Assembly: GCF_907163265.1 (NCBI RefSeq)
Contig: NZ_CAJQUM010000001.1
Span: 2,914,001 to 2,978,000, forward strand
Direction of reading: 5' to 3'
DNA length: 64,000 nucleotides
From: Georgfuchsia toluolica
GTDB lineage: Bacteria > Pseudomonadota > Gammaproteobacteria > Burkholderiales > Rhodocyclaceae
The position numbers and the translations under genes are program-made. Positions 8,410 to 18,052 of the stretch are shown here, piece after piece. The notes under the pieces were generated by a model. It did no database searches. It worked only from the letters and a program-made list of their open reading frames with translations, and had not been told where the DNA came from. Position 1 is the stretch's first letter. Each line of letters starts with the position of its first letter.

Positions 8410-9335
8410 GCCGCCACCTTTTCCATCCTGGCCAATACTTCTTCGGCATGTGCCTTGGGCGCCATTGGAAAACCGAGCCGGGCGCGGCTGTCGAGATAGC
8501 TCTGCGCCACGCTGCGAGCGAGGTTGCGGATGCGACCGATGTAGGCGGCGCGCTCGGTGACCGAGATGGCGCCACGCGCGTCGAGCAGGTTGAAGGTATG
8601 CGCAGCCTTGAGCACCTGCTCGTAGGCCGGCAGCGCGAGCTGTTCCCGCATCAGGTGCTGGGCCTGTTTTTCAAAAGCACCGAAGGCCGTAAATAAAAAC
8701 CCGGCATCGCTGTGCTCGAAGTTGTAAGTGGATTGCTCGACTTCGTTTTGGTGATAGACGTCGCCATAGCTGAGTCCCTTGGTCCAGACCAGATCGAAAA
8801 CGTTCTCAACGCTTTGCAGGTACATCGCGAGCCGTTCCAGACCATAGGTGATTTCGCCGGTGATCGGCTTGCAGTCGATGCCGCCGACCTGCTGGAAGTA
8901 GGTGAATTGCGTGACCTCCATGCCGTTCAACCAGACTTCCCAGCCCAGTCCCCAGGCGCCGAGCGTCGGGTTTTCCCAATCGTCCTCGACGAAGCGGATG
9001 TCATTCTGCTTGAGGTCGAAGCCGAGCGCTGCGAGCGAGCCAAGATAGAGTTCAAGGATGTTTTCCGGCGCGGGTTTGAGCACCACCTGATACTGGTAGT
9101 AATGCTGCAGGCGGTTCGGGTTCTCGCCGTAGCGGCCGTCCTTGGGGCGACGAGAAGGCTGCACGTAGCCGGCTTTCCACGGCTCAGGCCCCAGAGCGCG
9201 CAGAAAGGTGGCGGTGTGGCTGGTGCCGGCACCGACTTCCATGTCATAAGGCTGCAAGAGGGCGCAGCCTTGGTCGGCCCAGTAGGTCTGTAGCCGCAGG
9301 ATCAATTCCTGAAACGTTGGTTTCTCTGTTGCCAT
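8406..9335 (-). CDS. glyQ: Glycyl-tRNA synthetase alpha subunit
   Basis: The alpha subunit carries the class II catalytic core for glycine activation. The class II motifs are recognisable in the block from [14 protein letters not shown] through [19 protein letters not shown] and in [15 protein letters not shown]. The protein has 309 residues from the ATG at 9335. A TTG two codons earlier is less likely. Its stop overlaps the glyS start by four bases, which ensures coupled synthesis of both subunits. Confidence 0.97.
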   Translation of the reverse strand: MATEKPTFQELILRLQTYWADQGCALLQPYDMEVGAGTSHTATFLRALGPEPWKAGYVQPSRRPKDGRYGENPNRLQHYYQYQVVLKPAPENILELYLGSLAALGFDLKQNDIRFVEDDWENPTLGAWGLGWEVWLNGMEVTQFTYFQQVGGIDCKPITGEITYGLERLAMYLQSVENVFDLVWTKGLSYGDVYHQNEVEQSTYNFEHSDAGFLFTAFGAFEKQAQHLMREQLALPAYEQVLKAAHTFNLLDARGAISVTERAAYIGRIRNLARSVAQSYLDSRARLGFPMAPKAHAEEVLARMEKVAA

Positions 9336-9392
9336 GAACAAGCCCGCAATTCGTGAATTGCGCGATTTTACAGGCTGGGACGGGTTATCTGG

Positions 9393-11189
9393 CTAAACCA
9401 GATGCTTGAAGGTCTGGTAGAAAACGAAGCTCACGGTCCACGCCAGCAGCAGCGGCCATGCTACGGCCAGCAGGGTGAACCTGAGGCTGCGCGATTCGGC
9501 GCGCAAAGTCGCGATGGTCGACAGACAGGGCGTGTAGATCAGGGTAAACAACATGAAGCTGTAAGCCTGCACCCAGTTGAAGCTGTGGCTGATGTGGCTG
9601 GTCAGGGCAGCGCCTTCCATACCGTAGATCACCGCCAGCGCACCGATCACGACTTCCTTGGCGACGAAGCCGAAGATCAGCGCGATGGTGAGTTTCTCGT
9701 CGATGCCGAGCGGCCCCAGCACCGGCTGCATGAAGCGGCCGATGATGCCGGAATAGCTGTCGACGCCGGCCGGGGTGACGCCGGCCGGCAGATGGGTCAG
9801 CAGCCACACCAGCACCACGCCGGCGATGATGATCTTGCTCGCGCGCAGCAGGAAGTGGCGCGCTTCGAGCCAGCCGCGCGTCCATACCTGGTGCAGCGTC
9901 GGCAGGCGATAGGGCGGCAATTCGATGACGAAGGGTTCGTCGGAACTGAATTGCTTGCTGCGCTTGAAGATCAGCGCGGTGAGGAAGGCGATGACAAAAC
10001 TGGCGAGATACAGCGACAACAGCACAAACGGCGCCTGGCGCGGCGAGAACAGCGCGGCGATGATGAACAGGAACACCTGCAACCGCGCCGAACAAAGCGA
10101 AAACGGAATCACCAGCATCGAGAGCAGGCGCAAGGCGCGGCTGCGCATGACGCGCGTGCCCATCAGCGCCGGCACGTTGCAGCCGAAGCCCATCAGCAGC
10201 ATGACGAAGCTGCGGCCGTCGAGCCCCATTTTCGCCATCAGCGCATCCATCAGATAGGCGGCGCGGGAGAGATAGCCGGAATCCTCGATCACGGCCATGA
10301 AGAAAAAGAACAACACGATCATCGGCACGAAACTGGCCACGGTCGATACACCATTGAAAATGCCATCGACGACCAGGCCGCGCGCCAGCTCGGGCAGAGC
10401 CGAGACCACGGGTGTCAGCACATGGGTACCGAAAGCGCCGAGCGCATCCTGCACCCCGCTCTGTATCGGCGCCCCGAGCCAGAACACGCCGGCAAAAACG
10501 CCGAACATGGCGAGGAAAAACAGCGGCAGTCCCCACAGCTTGTGCATCAGCACATCGTCGAGCTTGTCGCTGAAGCGCTCCGGCAGTACGGTCGGCATGT
10601 CTACGCTGCTCGCAATCAGGGCGGCGGCGCGCACTTCGAATGCATCGTCTTCTTCCAGCCGGCGCTTGCCTGGTGCGGGCAGGGTGCCATGAGTGGAAAT
10701 CTCGCCCAGCGCGCGCGTCATGGCGCTCATCATGTCGCGCTGGCCATCGCCGTATTTGGCGCTGATGGCAACTACCGGCGTACCCAGGCCGCGCGCCAGG
10801 CTTGCGGTATCGATGCCGATGCCGAGTTTTTTGGCTTCGTCGCTCATGTTGATCAACACTACGAGCGGAAAGCCGAGTTCCTTGAGTTGCAGCGGCAGCA
10901 CCAACTGGCGCTCCAGCTGGACTGCATTGACAAGCACCACGAGCAGGTCGACTTTCTGCTGCTCAAGAAAATGGCGCACTACTTTCTCGTCGTCGGCGTA
11001 GCCATGCAGGTCATAGATGCCGGGCAGGTCGATGATTTCTGCCATGTCGCCACCGACCATGATCTTCGCCGTCATCAAGTCGACGGTGACCCCCGGCCAG
11101 TTGCCGACGCGCGCCGAAGCACCGGAGAGGCGGTTGAACAGAGTCGACTTGCCGGTGTTTGGCATACCCAGCAGGGCGACGCGTTTCAT
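9393..11189 (-). CDS. feoB: Ferrous iron transport protein B
   Basis: FeoB is the inner-membrane Fe(II) transporter with an N-terminal G domain. G1 is GMPNTGKST, G3 is DLPGIYDL and G4 is NMSDEAKK. The membrane part includes two Gate-type segments with the conserved GFGCNVPALMGTR motif. The start at 11189 places MKRVALLGMPNTGKST directly seven bases after feoA; the longer upstream frame overlaps feoA and is rejected. At 598 residues the protein is shorter than the roughly 770 of the E. coli type, mainly in cytoplasmic connecting regions. The operon is controlled by the Fur-type site before feoA. Confidence 0.95.
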   Translation of the reverse strand: MKRVALLGMPNTGKSTLFNRLSGASARVGNWPGVTVDLMTAKIMVGGDMAEIIDLPGIYDLHGYADDEKVVRHFLEQQKVDLLVVLVNAVQLERQLVLPLQLKELGFPLVVLINMSDEAKKLGIGIDTASLARGLGTPVVAISAKYGDGQRDMMSAMTRALGEISTHGTLPAPGKRRLEEDDAFEVRAAALIASSVDMPTVLPERFSDKLDDVLMHKLWGLPLFFLAMFGVFAGVFWLGAPIQSGVQDALGAFGTHVLTPVVSALPELARGLVVDGIFNGVSTVASFVPMIVLFFFFMAVIEDSGYLSRAAYLMDALMAKMGLDGRSFVMLLMGFGCNVPALMGTRVMRSRALRLLSMLVIPFSLCSARLQVFLFIIAALFSPRQAPFVLLSLYLASFVIAFLTALIFKRSKQFSSDEPFVIELPPYRLPTLHQVWTRGWLEARHFLLRASKIIIAGVVLVWLLTHLPAGVTPAGVDSYSGIIGRFMQPVLGPLGIDEKLTIALIFGFVAKEVVIGALAVIYGMEGAALTSHISHSFNWVQAYSFMLFTLIYTPCLSTIATLRAESRSLRFTLLAVAWPLLLAWTVSFVFYQTFKHLV

Positions 11190-11196
11190 AACGAAT

Positions 11197-11424
11197 TTAA
11201 CGCGAGATTTTGACGCAGCGGGCGTCGCTGCGGCGGATGATGATGTCGGTGCTGCCAATGCGCACATGCAGCGGACCATTCATGGCGCCACGGCGCATCA
11301 ACTGAACCCGGCGACCGATGCGAAACCCCATTGCCGCAAGGCGATGATGCAAGGCTTCACCCGCCTGGATGGCGGCTATCGACGCATCCTGGCCCGGCAA
11401 CAAGGAGATAAGCGTATGTGGCAT
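11197..11424 (-). CDS. feoA: Ferrous iron transport protein A
   Basis: FeoA is a small SH3-fold cytosolic partner of FeoB. The typical core LHHRLAAMGFRIGRRVQLMRRG, ending in IIIRRSDARCVKI, is present. The start is set at the ATG at 11424, giving 75 residues. A longer frame to 11481 would place the Fur-type palindrome inside coding sequence, which is unlikely. It is followed by feoB after seven bases. Confidence 0.93.
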   Translation of the reverse strand: MPHTLISLLPGQDASIAAIQAGEALHHRLAAMGFRIGRRVQLMRRGAMNGPLHVRIGSTDIIIRRSDARCVKISR

Positions 11425-11437
11425 GACAGCATCTAGT

Positions 11438-11481
11438 TGAGAACTGTTCTCATTATCCACGATATAACGCAGTTTTGGCAA
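11438..11481 (-). promoter_or_regulatory. feoAB promoter with Fur-type operator
   Basis: On the minus strand TTGCCA (11476-11481) and GATAAT (11452-11457) are spaced by 18 bases and form a good sigma-70 promoter. Immediately downstream and overlapping the -10 is a perfect 7-1-7 palindrome, TGAGAACAGTTCTCA at 11438-11452, close to the Fur core TGATAATnATTATCA. A repressor there would block open-complex formation. The site lies 13 bases before the feoA ATG. Confidence 0.75.
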
Positions 11482-11693
11482 GACAATGTTTGCGCTCCAA
11501 CGTGTCGCAGGTCACAAAGTCGCGGGAAGAAGGCCGGATTATGCTAAAAACATCTTCGTCGCTGGTGTCAAAAGCTTAATACAAATGCTTATCCCGATGA
11601 GAGGTACCTTGCAATGTTCATGGCCATGGTCTAGCTAGATAGGGTAGGGTGATACAGTCCCGGTATGATGATCGACCAGAAGAGCGAAGCACA

Positions 11694-12989
11694 ATGAAAA
11701 ACATCCATCCAATTCTGTTGCCGGCGCTGTTCGCCTCCATATTTTCCAGTACTGCCGGCGCCGCGGGGTTCCAATTGCTGGAGCAAAACGCCAGTGGCAT
11801 GGGCAATGCCTATGCCGGATCAGCGGCGGTGGCCGATAACGCCAGCACGATTTTCTATAACCCCGCTGGCATGACCCAACTTAAGGCAAGGGAATATTCA
11901 GTGGGTGTAGCCGCTATCGAGCCCAGCTTCAAGTTCCACGACGGCGGCTCCAGCGTCGGGGCTCTGGCCGGTACGGGGAATGGCGGCGATGGCGGCCGGC
12001 TGGGCTTTGTGCCCAATGGCTACCTGTCCTGGGCGTATGACAAGGATCTATATCTTGGCATCGGCTTCGGCGCCCCTTTCGGCTTGATGACCAAGTACGA
12101 CAAACCCTGGCTCGGCGCTGCCCAGGCCACCAGCTTTGATGTCAAGACCTACAACATCAATCCCTCCATCGCCTATCGGGTCAATGACACCGTGTCCGTC
12201 GGCGGCGGTGTCAGCTGGCAGCGTCTGGAAGCGGAGTACAAGCGGCAGGCCGGTGTTGTCGCCTTGTTCGGGCCGGGTACTGCACCCCTGGCGGCGGCCA
12301 CTCCGCTCAAGCTGACTCTCGATGATGAAGCCTGGGGCTGGAATGTGGGCGCCCTGTTCAAGCTGTCGCCAGCAAGCAAGCTCGGCATTTCCTACCGCTC
12401 CCGCATCAAGTACGACCTTAGCGGCAAGATCGAGGCCAGCGGCCCCGTCGGTGCCGTCAATGCCGCGATAGCGAGCGATGCCAAGGCCAGCCTCGAACTG
12501 CCTGACACCGTCATCGCCAGCCTGACCCACCAATGTGCCGATCAGTGGGAGGGATTGGCGGACCTGTCCTGGACCGGCTGGAGCAGTATTCCCAAGATCG
12601 ATATCAGGCGCACGTCGGGCGCCGGGTCTGGTACGGTGGCGCAGACGCTGGATACCGACTTCCGCGATACATGGCGGCTTGCGCTTGGCGCCAACTACAA
12701 GATGAGGGAGGACCTCAAGCTCAAATTCGGCGTTGCCTACGACGAGACGCCGGTCAAGAATGCCTCCACTCGCCTGGTCTCCCTGCCCGACAACAACCGT
12801 ATCTGGCTGTCCTTCGGCACACAATGGAAACCGGTCAAGGACTCCGCGCTGGATGTCGGTGCCGCCTATCTCATCATGCAGGATGCATCGATCAACAACA
12901 ATCAGGCGGCGGCCGGCCGTGGCCAGGTTACCGGTACCTACAAGGACAGCAGCTGGCTTTTGGGCGTGCAGTATTCCGCGAGTTTCTGA
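11694..12989 (+). CDS. FadL/OmpP1 family outer membrane transporter
   Basis: This is an outer-membrane beta-barrel of the long-chain fatty acid/hydrophobe channel family. A signal peptide (MKNIHPILLPALFASIFSSTAGA) is followed by the hallmark N-terminal hatch segment GFQLLEQNASGMGNAYAG and the NPAGMT motif. The chain ends in the aromatic residue F, as expected for a BAM substrate. ATG at 11694 is chosen because it directly starts the signal peptide. The natural substrate could be fatty acids or aromatic hydrocarbons; the sequence does not decide. Confidence 0.9.
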   Translation: MKNIHPILLPALFASIFSSTAGAAGFQLLEQNASGMGNAYAGSAAVADNASTIFYNPAGMTQLKAREYSVGVAAIEPSFKFHDGGSSVGALAGTGNGGDGGRLGFVPNGYLSWAYDKDLYLGIGFGAPFGLMTKYDKPWLGAAQATSFDVKTYNINPSIAYRVNDTVSVGGGVSWQRLEAEYKRQAGVVALFGPGTAPLAAATPLKLTLDDEAWGWNVGALFKLSPASKLGISYRSRIKYDLSGKIEASGPVGAVNAAIASDAKASLELPDTVIASLTHQCADQWEGLADLSWTGWSSIPKIDIRRTSGAGSGTVAQTLDTDFRDTWRLALGANYKMREDLKLKFGVAYDETPVKNASTRLVSLPDNNRIWLSFGTQWKPVKDSALDVGAAYLIMQDASINNNQAAAGRGQVTGTYKDSSWLLGVQYSASF

Positions 12990-13090
12990 TTTGTTGCAAG
13001 GTGTTGCCTGCCCTGCGTGATACCCGCTGCGTCCGGGGCTGGTAATTCCGGAGGGCAGGGCGACAGAATGTGCGGTGATTCTTCCGATAT

Positions 13091-13099
13091 TGTTATAAT
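13091..13099 (+). promoter_or_regulatory. Extended -10 promoter for the ahcY leader
   Basis: TGTTATAAT contains a consensus -10 (TATAAT at 13094-13099) with the upstream TG of an extended -10 element. The predicted transcription start at about 13106 falls just before the riboswitch. No good -35 is visible, which fits an extended -10 promoter. Confidence 0.65.
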
Positions 13100-13108
13100 C
13101 CGCCCACT

Positions 13109-13170
13109 CCGAGGAGCGCTGCGAGACTGCAATGGTCCCAGGCTCGGAAAATTTGTAACGGCGCTCACCC
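13109..13170 (+). ncRNA. SAH riboswitch upstream of ahcY
   Basis: The leader contains the conserved S-adenosylhomocysteine riboswitch core: CCGAGGAGCGCTGCGA, then CCCAGGCTCGG, then AACGGCGCTCACC. CCGAG (13109-13113) pairs with CTCGG (13143-13147) as P1, and GAGCGC pairs with GCGCTC as the pseudoknot. SAH binding is known to switch such leaders on. An alternative hairpin is visible: CTCACCC (13164-13170) can pair with GGGTGAG (13187-13193), competing with the pseudoknot, and is a likely expression platform. The AAGGAG ribosome site lies just before the ahcY ATG. Confidence 0.93.
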
Positions 13171-13253
13171 AACCCGTACCGGGCCAGGGTGAGACCAGGG
13201 GCAAGACCCAGGCGCGATATCTCCCTCCCGGTCACAGTTCAAGGAGCCGATAG

Positions 13254-14663
<1,410 letters not shown>

Positions 14664-14667
14664 TGTC

Positions 14668-15510
14668 GTGACGGCCAACATCAGTTTTGAGTTTTTTCCC
14701 CCTCAAACGGCAGAGGGAGTGGAAAAACTGCGCGCAGCGCGGGCGAAACTGGCGGCCCTGGAGCCGGAGTTTTTCTCCGTCACCTACGGCGCCGGCGGCT
14801 CGACGCGTGAGCACACGCTGGAAGTAGTGTTCGACATCCAGCGCGAAGTACTCCCCGTCGCGCCGCACATTTCCTGCATCGGCGCGACGCGCGAGACGAC
14901 GCGGGAATTGCTCACGCGCTACCAGGCGGCGGGTATCCGCCGCATTGTCGCGCTGCGCGGCGACCTGCCTTCTGGCACGGCCGACGCGGGCGAGTTCCGC
15001 TATGCCAATGAACTGGTCGAATTCATCCGCCGCGAAAGCGGCGACTGGTTCCATATCGAAGTCGGGTGCTATCCCGAATGGCATCCGCAGGCGAAGTCTC
15101 CGAAGGACGACCTGCTTGCCTTCAAGCGCAAGATCGACGCGGGCGCGAACTCGGCGATCACGCAGTTCTTCTACAACTTCGACGCCTATGCCGCCTTCGT
15201 CGATGCGGCGCGCGGCCTCGGCATCGAAGCGCCGATCGTGCCGGGCATCATGCCCATCGGCAGTTTCTCCAAACTGGCGCGCTTCGCCGACGCCTGCGGC
15301 GCGGAGATACCGCGCTGGCTGCGCAGACAGTTCGAAGCCTACGGCGACGATACGGCCTCGATCCGCGCGCTCGGCCTCGACGTGGTCACCGGCCTGTGCG
15401 AACAGTTGCTCGCCGCCGGCGCGCCGGGCCTGCATTTCTACACGCTGAATCAGGCGGGGTTGACCACCGAGATCGTGACACGCCTGCGTAGCCGACAGGA
15501 CGAGCCCTGA
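14668..15510 (+). CDS. metF: Methylenetetrahydrofolate reductase
   Basis: MetF is the flavin-dependent enzyme that reduces 5,10-methylene-THF to 5-methyl-THF for methionine synthesis. It begins TANISFEFFPPQT and carries the family features VTYGAGGSTREHT, LRGDLPSG and QFFYNFDAY. The GTG at 14668, four bases after ahcY, gives 280 residues, the usual length; an in-frame ATG at 14629 inside ahcY would add 13 atypical residues. It is cotranscribed with ahcY and so is indirectly under the SAH riboswitch. A bidirectional terminator follows. Confidence 0.95.
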   Translation: MTANISFEFFPPQTAEGVEKLRAARAKLAALEPEFFSVTYGAGGSTREHTLEVVFDIQREVLPVAPHISCIGATRETTRELLTRYQAAGIRRIVALRGDLPSGTADAGEFRYANELVEFIRRESGDWFHIEVGCYPEWHPQAKSPKDDLLAFKRKIDAGANSAITQFFYNFDAYAAFVDAARGLGIEAPIVPGIMPIGSFSKLARFADACGAEIPRWLRRQFEAYGDDTASIRALGLDVVTGLCEQLLAAGAPGLHFYTLNQAGLTTEIVTRLRSRQDEP

Positions 15511-15558
15511 ACCGTCAAATCGGCCGGCATCATTATTTCGATTTGAGCCTACAGCAAT

Positions 15559-15591
15559 AAAAAAGCCCACCGATTGATGGTGGGCTTTTTT
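15559..15591. terminator. Bidirectional terminator between metF and the disrupted omp gene
   Basis: AAAAAAGCCCACC and GGTGGGCTTTTTT form a stem around a six-base loop, with T-runs in both directions. It ends the ahcY-metF transcript and would also serve the convergent outer-membrane gene. A near copy lies at 19457-19493 beside the paralogous gene, so the terminator was duplicated with it. Confidence 0.88.
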
Positions 15592-15609
15592 GTCATTGCG
15601 GGTTAGAAC

Positions 15610-16075
15610 TTAGAACTTGTAGCCAACACCGATGTTCCAGCCATCAACCTGGACGCCATCCTTGTCGTAGAGGTTCATGTAGCCGCCAGTGACATAGGCC
15701 TTTGGCGAAAAGCTGTATTGCAGGCCAACTCCGTAAGCGAAGTCGCTTTCAGAGTCGCTCCCGCCGCCGGCGTCAATCTTGGTTTTCGCCCAGCCCAGCC
15801 GCGCGAATAGCTCGAAGTTTTGTCCAAGATCCATCTTCGGCTTCAGAAAGGCGCCATAGGTGTGCTTAAGATCGACGTTGACGCTTCCGAACGGCGTTTC
15901 CACGTTGTCGTCCTGGACACCGCCAGCGAGCATGCCTTCCACGGCGAAGTTCTTATTTATCTCATAGCCAACGGTGGCGCCGATCGCGCCGAGATCAACA
16001 TTGACGCCATCGCCATCAACGTTAAGTGCGGAGTAAGCGATCTGGCCATAAACCTGTGCGCTGGCGGAAGTTGCG
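15610..16075 (-). pseudogene. Outer membrane beta-barrel protein, 5' end lost to IS remnant
   Basis: From QVYGQIAYSALN to the terminal GWNIGVGYKF this is a close paralogue of the intact gene at 19506-20036, with the eight-strand barrel pattern and terminal F. Similarity stops abruptly at about 16075, right at the end of the signal peptide, where IS5-family transposase sequence begins. The open frame continues into the IS but in the wrong frame for the transposase, giving a non-secretory N-terminus. Its own upstream region reappears beyond the IS at about 16478-16555. The gene therefore lacks start and signal peptide and is probably not functional. Confidence 0.8.
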
Positions 16076-16393
16076 CAGCGTCGTGGCATCCGGTATCCGC
16101 TCGCATCCCGGATCAAACCGGCAGAACTCCCGGAACACGGCCACGTCGTAGAGCGCGTCTTCGCAGGCTTCGTCCGCCAGGTTGAACCAGTTGGCCACGC
16201 AGTACATCCGCAGCATCCGTTCCAGCCCGACTGGCGGCCGACCATTCCCGACCTTCGGGTGATACGGTTCAATCAGCGCACAAAACCCGGCCCACGGCAT
16301 CAATCCGTCCATGCGCGACAGAAACTCCGCCTTGCGCGTCGCCCGGTTGTGCTTCTCGAATCCTCGTGTCGCCGCCAGCGTCATCTGCTTCAT
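16061..16393 (-). pseudogene. IS5-family transposase, N-terminal fragment
   Basis: The frame MKQMTLAATRGFEKHNR through NGRPPVGLERMLRMYCVANWFNL and PDATTLRNFRQ is the N-terminal third of an IS5-group transposase (DUF772-type domain). It stops where the outer-membrane gene resumes; the catalytic DDE part is absent. AAGGGA before the ATG is a possible ribosome site. No terminal inverted repeat could be recognised on either side, so both ends appear eroded. Confidence 0.82.
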
Positions 16394-16534
16394 CGTTTCG
16401 TCCCTTGTGCTCGATACTCCATGTCAGACAGCATGATAAAGAAAGCGTTCACGACATTTGTTATTTATTCAGTATTTCCCTAAATCATTTGCATAGCCAC
16501 ATATTGCGATCGCCATGTTTCGGACCTCAGGTCT

Positions 16535-16550
16535 GTTGCGTTGGCGCAAC
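16535..16550. promoter_or_regulatory. Conserved palindrome upstream of the disrupted omp gene
   Basis: GTTGCG-TTGG-CGCAAC is an inverted repeat shared with the upstream region of the intact paralogue (20135-20150). The arms are identical and only the loop differs by one base. It lies beyond the IS remnant, showing that the original upstream region of the disrupted gene persists here. It is a candidate operator for an unknown regulator. Confidence 0.5.
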
Positions 16551-16665
16551 GTCCCGTGGGAATCGTCATTCGCTTTCGCGGCTGCGGAGCGCAGACGCCT
16601 CGCCGTAAGGCTGCCTTAAGCTTGCTTCGGCACACTCGTTCCCGTCATTTAACCAGGAGCCGAAC

Positions 16666-17379
16666 ATGAGTGCCATCCCGCAATCCAGGTCTTTTGCCAA
16701 CCGCATCCTCGTCTGGGATTTTCCGACCAGGGTGGTTCACTGGTCGCTGGCAGCCTGTCTTACCATCGCTTATCTCACCGCCGAATCGGATACCTACGCC
16801 ATCGCACACCAGATGAGCGGCTATATGTTCACCGCGCTGATCGCCTTCCGTTTGGTGTGGGGCCTGGCCGGCAGTCGCTATGCGCGCTTTACCGAGTTCC
16901 TGCGCTCGCCCGTTACCATCATCAGCTACATGGGCGCGTATTTCAAAGGCAAGCCTCCGCATTACACCGGGCACAACCCGCTCGGCGCGGTCGCCATCGT
17001 GCTGATGCTCGCGCTCGGCATCGGTATCGGCGTTACCGGCTGGATGAACACTGGCGGCGCGGGTGGCGAAGCATTCGAGGACATCCACGAGTTCTTCGTC
17101 AACGCGATGCTAACCGTAGTCTTGCTACATATCGTTGGCGTCATCGTCTCCAGCCTGCTGCATCGCGAGAACCTCGCCAAGGCGATGGTCACCGGCTACA
17201 AGAAGGGTCCCGATGACGCGGGAATCCGGCGCGGTCATGGCATCATTGCGGTAGTGCTGATCGGCCTGCTCGTCACATTCGGCTGGGGCCTCAGCCAGGG
17301 CAAGTTGCCCGCGCTGCTCGACCCAGGGGTTGCGGTTGCGGAACATGGCGGAGGCGGCGCGGATCACGATGACGACTAA
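16666..17379 (+). CDS. Cytochrome b561-type membrane protein
   Basis: This is a dihaem cytochrome b of the Ni/Fe-hydrogenase/b561 family with four hydrophobic helices. Candidate haem-ligand histidines occur in TRVVHWSLAACL, AIAHQMSGYMF, FEDIHEFFVNAML and LLHIVGVIVSSLLH. The C-terminus is histidine- and aspartate-rich (EHGGGGADHDDD), perhaps metal binding. AGGAG stands before the ATG. The two-component genes follow directly after seven bases, suggesting that the regulator pair and the cytochrome form one operon for electron transfer or membrane stress. Confidence 0.88.
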   Translation: MSAIPQSRSFANRILVWDFPTRVVHWSLAACLTIAYLTAESDTYAIAHQMSGYMFTALIAFRLVWGLAGSRYARFTEFLRSPVTIISYMGAYFKGKPPHYTGHNPLGAVAIVLMLALGIGIGVTGWMNTGGAGGEAFEDIHEFFVNAMLTVVLLHIVGVIVSSLLHRENLAKAMVTGYKKGPDDAGIRRGHGIIAVVLIGLLVTFGWGLSQGKLPALLDPGVAVAEHGGGGADHDDD

Positions 17380-17385
17380 ACCAAA

Positions 17386-18045
17386 ATGCGGATACTGATC
17401 GTCGAAGACGATCACCTGCTCGGCGAGGGACTCCTCGCCGGCTTGCGTCTGGCCGGTTTCCAGCCCGACTGGGTGAAGGACGGCATCGCGGCGTGGAATG
17501 CGCTTCAGTCCGAAGAATTCTCCGCCGCTGTGCTCGACCTCGGGCTGCCGCGGATGTCCGGCATCGATCTGCTCAAACGCCTGCGCGCCGCGCACTCCAC
17601 GCTGCCGGTACTGATTCTCACCGCGCGTGATGCTTCGGCGGACATCGTCGCCGGCCTCGACAGCGGGGGTGACGACTACATGGTCAAACCCTGCGATCTG
17701 GACGAACTGGCGGCGCGCCTGCGCGCCCTGCTGCGACGTTCCGCCGGCAATCCATCGCCGATGCTCGAACACGATGCCTTGCGTCTCGATGCCGCCGCCC
17801 GTCGTGTCGAATACGAGGGCAGGGCTGTCGAGCTGTCGCCGCGCGAGTTTTCCCTGCTGCATGAACTCCTGCTCAACACGGGCACGGTGTTGACGCGTGC
17901 CCAACTGGAGAGCAAGTTGTATCCGTGGGGCGAAGAGGTCGAATCAAATGCGATTGAAGTGCATGTGCATCACTTGCGCCGCAAGCTGGCGCCGGAACTG
18001 ATCCATACCGTGCGCGGCGTCGGCTACATGATCCAGAAAACATGA
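17386..18045 (+). CDS. OmpR/QseB-family response regulator
   Basis: A receiver domain (MRILIVEDD; phosphoacceptor aspartate in AVLDLGLP; lysine in MVKPCDLDEL) is joined to an OmpR-type winged helix ending THTVRGVGYMIQK-like (IHTVRGVGYMIQ). The length of 219 residues is that of QseB/PmrA-type regulators. The partner kinase starts eight bases downstream. Target genes are not evident, though the flanking outer-membrane gene pair is a candidate. Confidence 0.94.
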   Translation: MRILIVEDDHLLGEGLLAGLRLAGFQPDWVKDGIAAWNALQSEEFSAAVLDLGLPRMSGIDLLKRLRAAHSTLPVLILTARDASADIVAGLDSGGDDYMVKPCDLDELAARLRALLRRSAGNPSPMLEHDALRLDAAARRVEYEGRAVELSPREFSLLHELLLNTGTVLTRAQLESKLYPWGEEVESNAIEVHVHHLRRKLAPELIHTVRGVGYMIQKT

Positions 18046-18052
18046 TGAATAC

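Noticed and set aside
9402-11213. 603-codon plus-strand frame opposite feoB
   Set aside because: Antisense shadow of a well-supported gene; composition is Q/H/R/G-rich and no domain is visible.
12048-13235. 395-codon minus-strand frame opposite the fadL-type gene and across the riboswitch
   Set aside because: Runs through the riboswitch and promoter of ahcY, so it cannot be a real gene.
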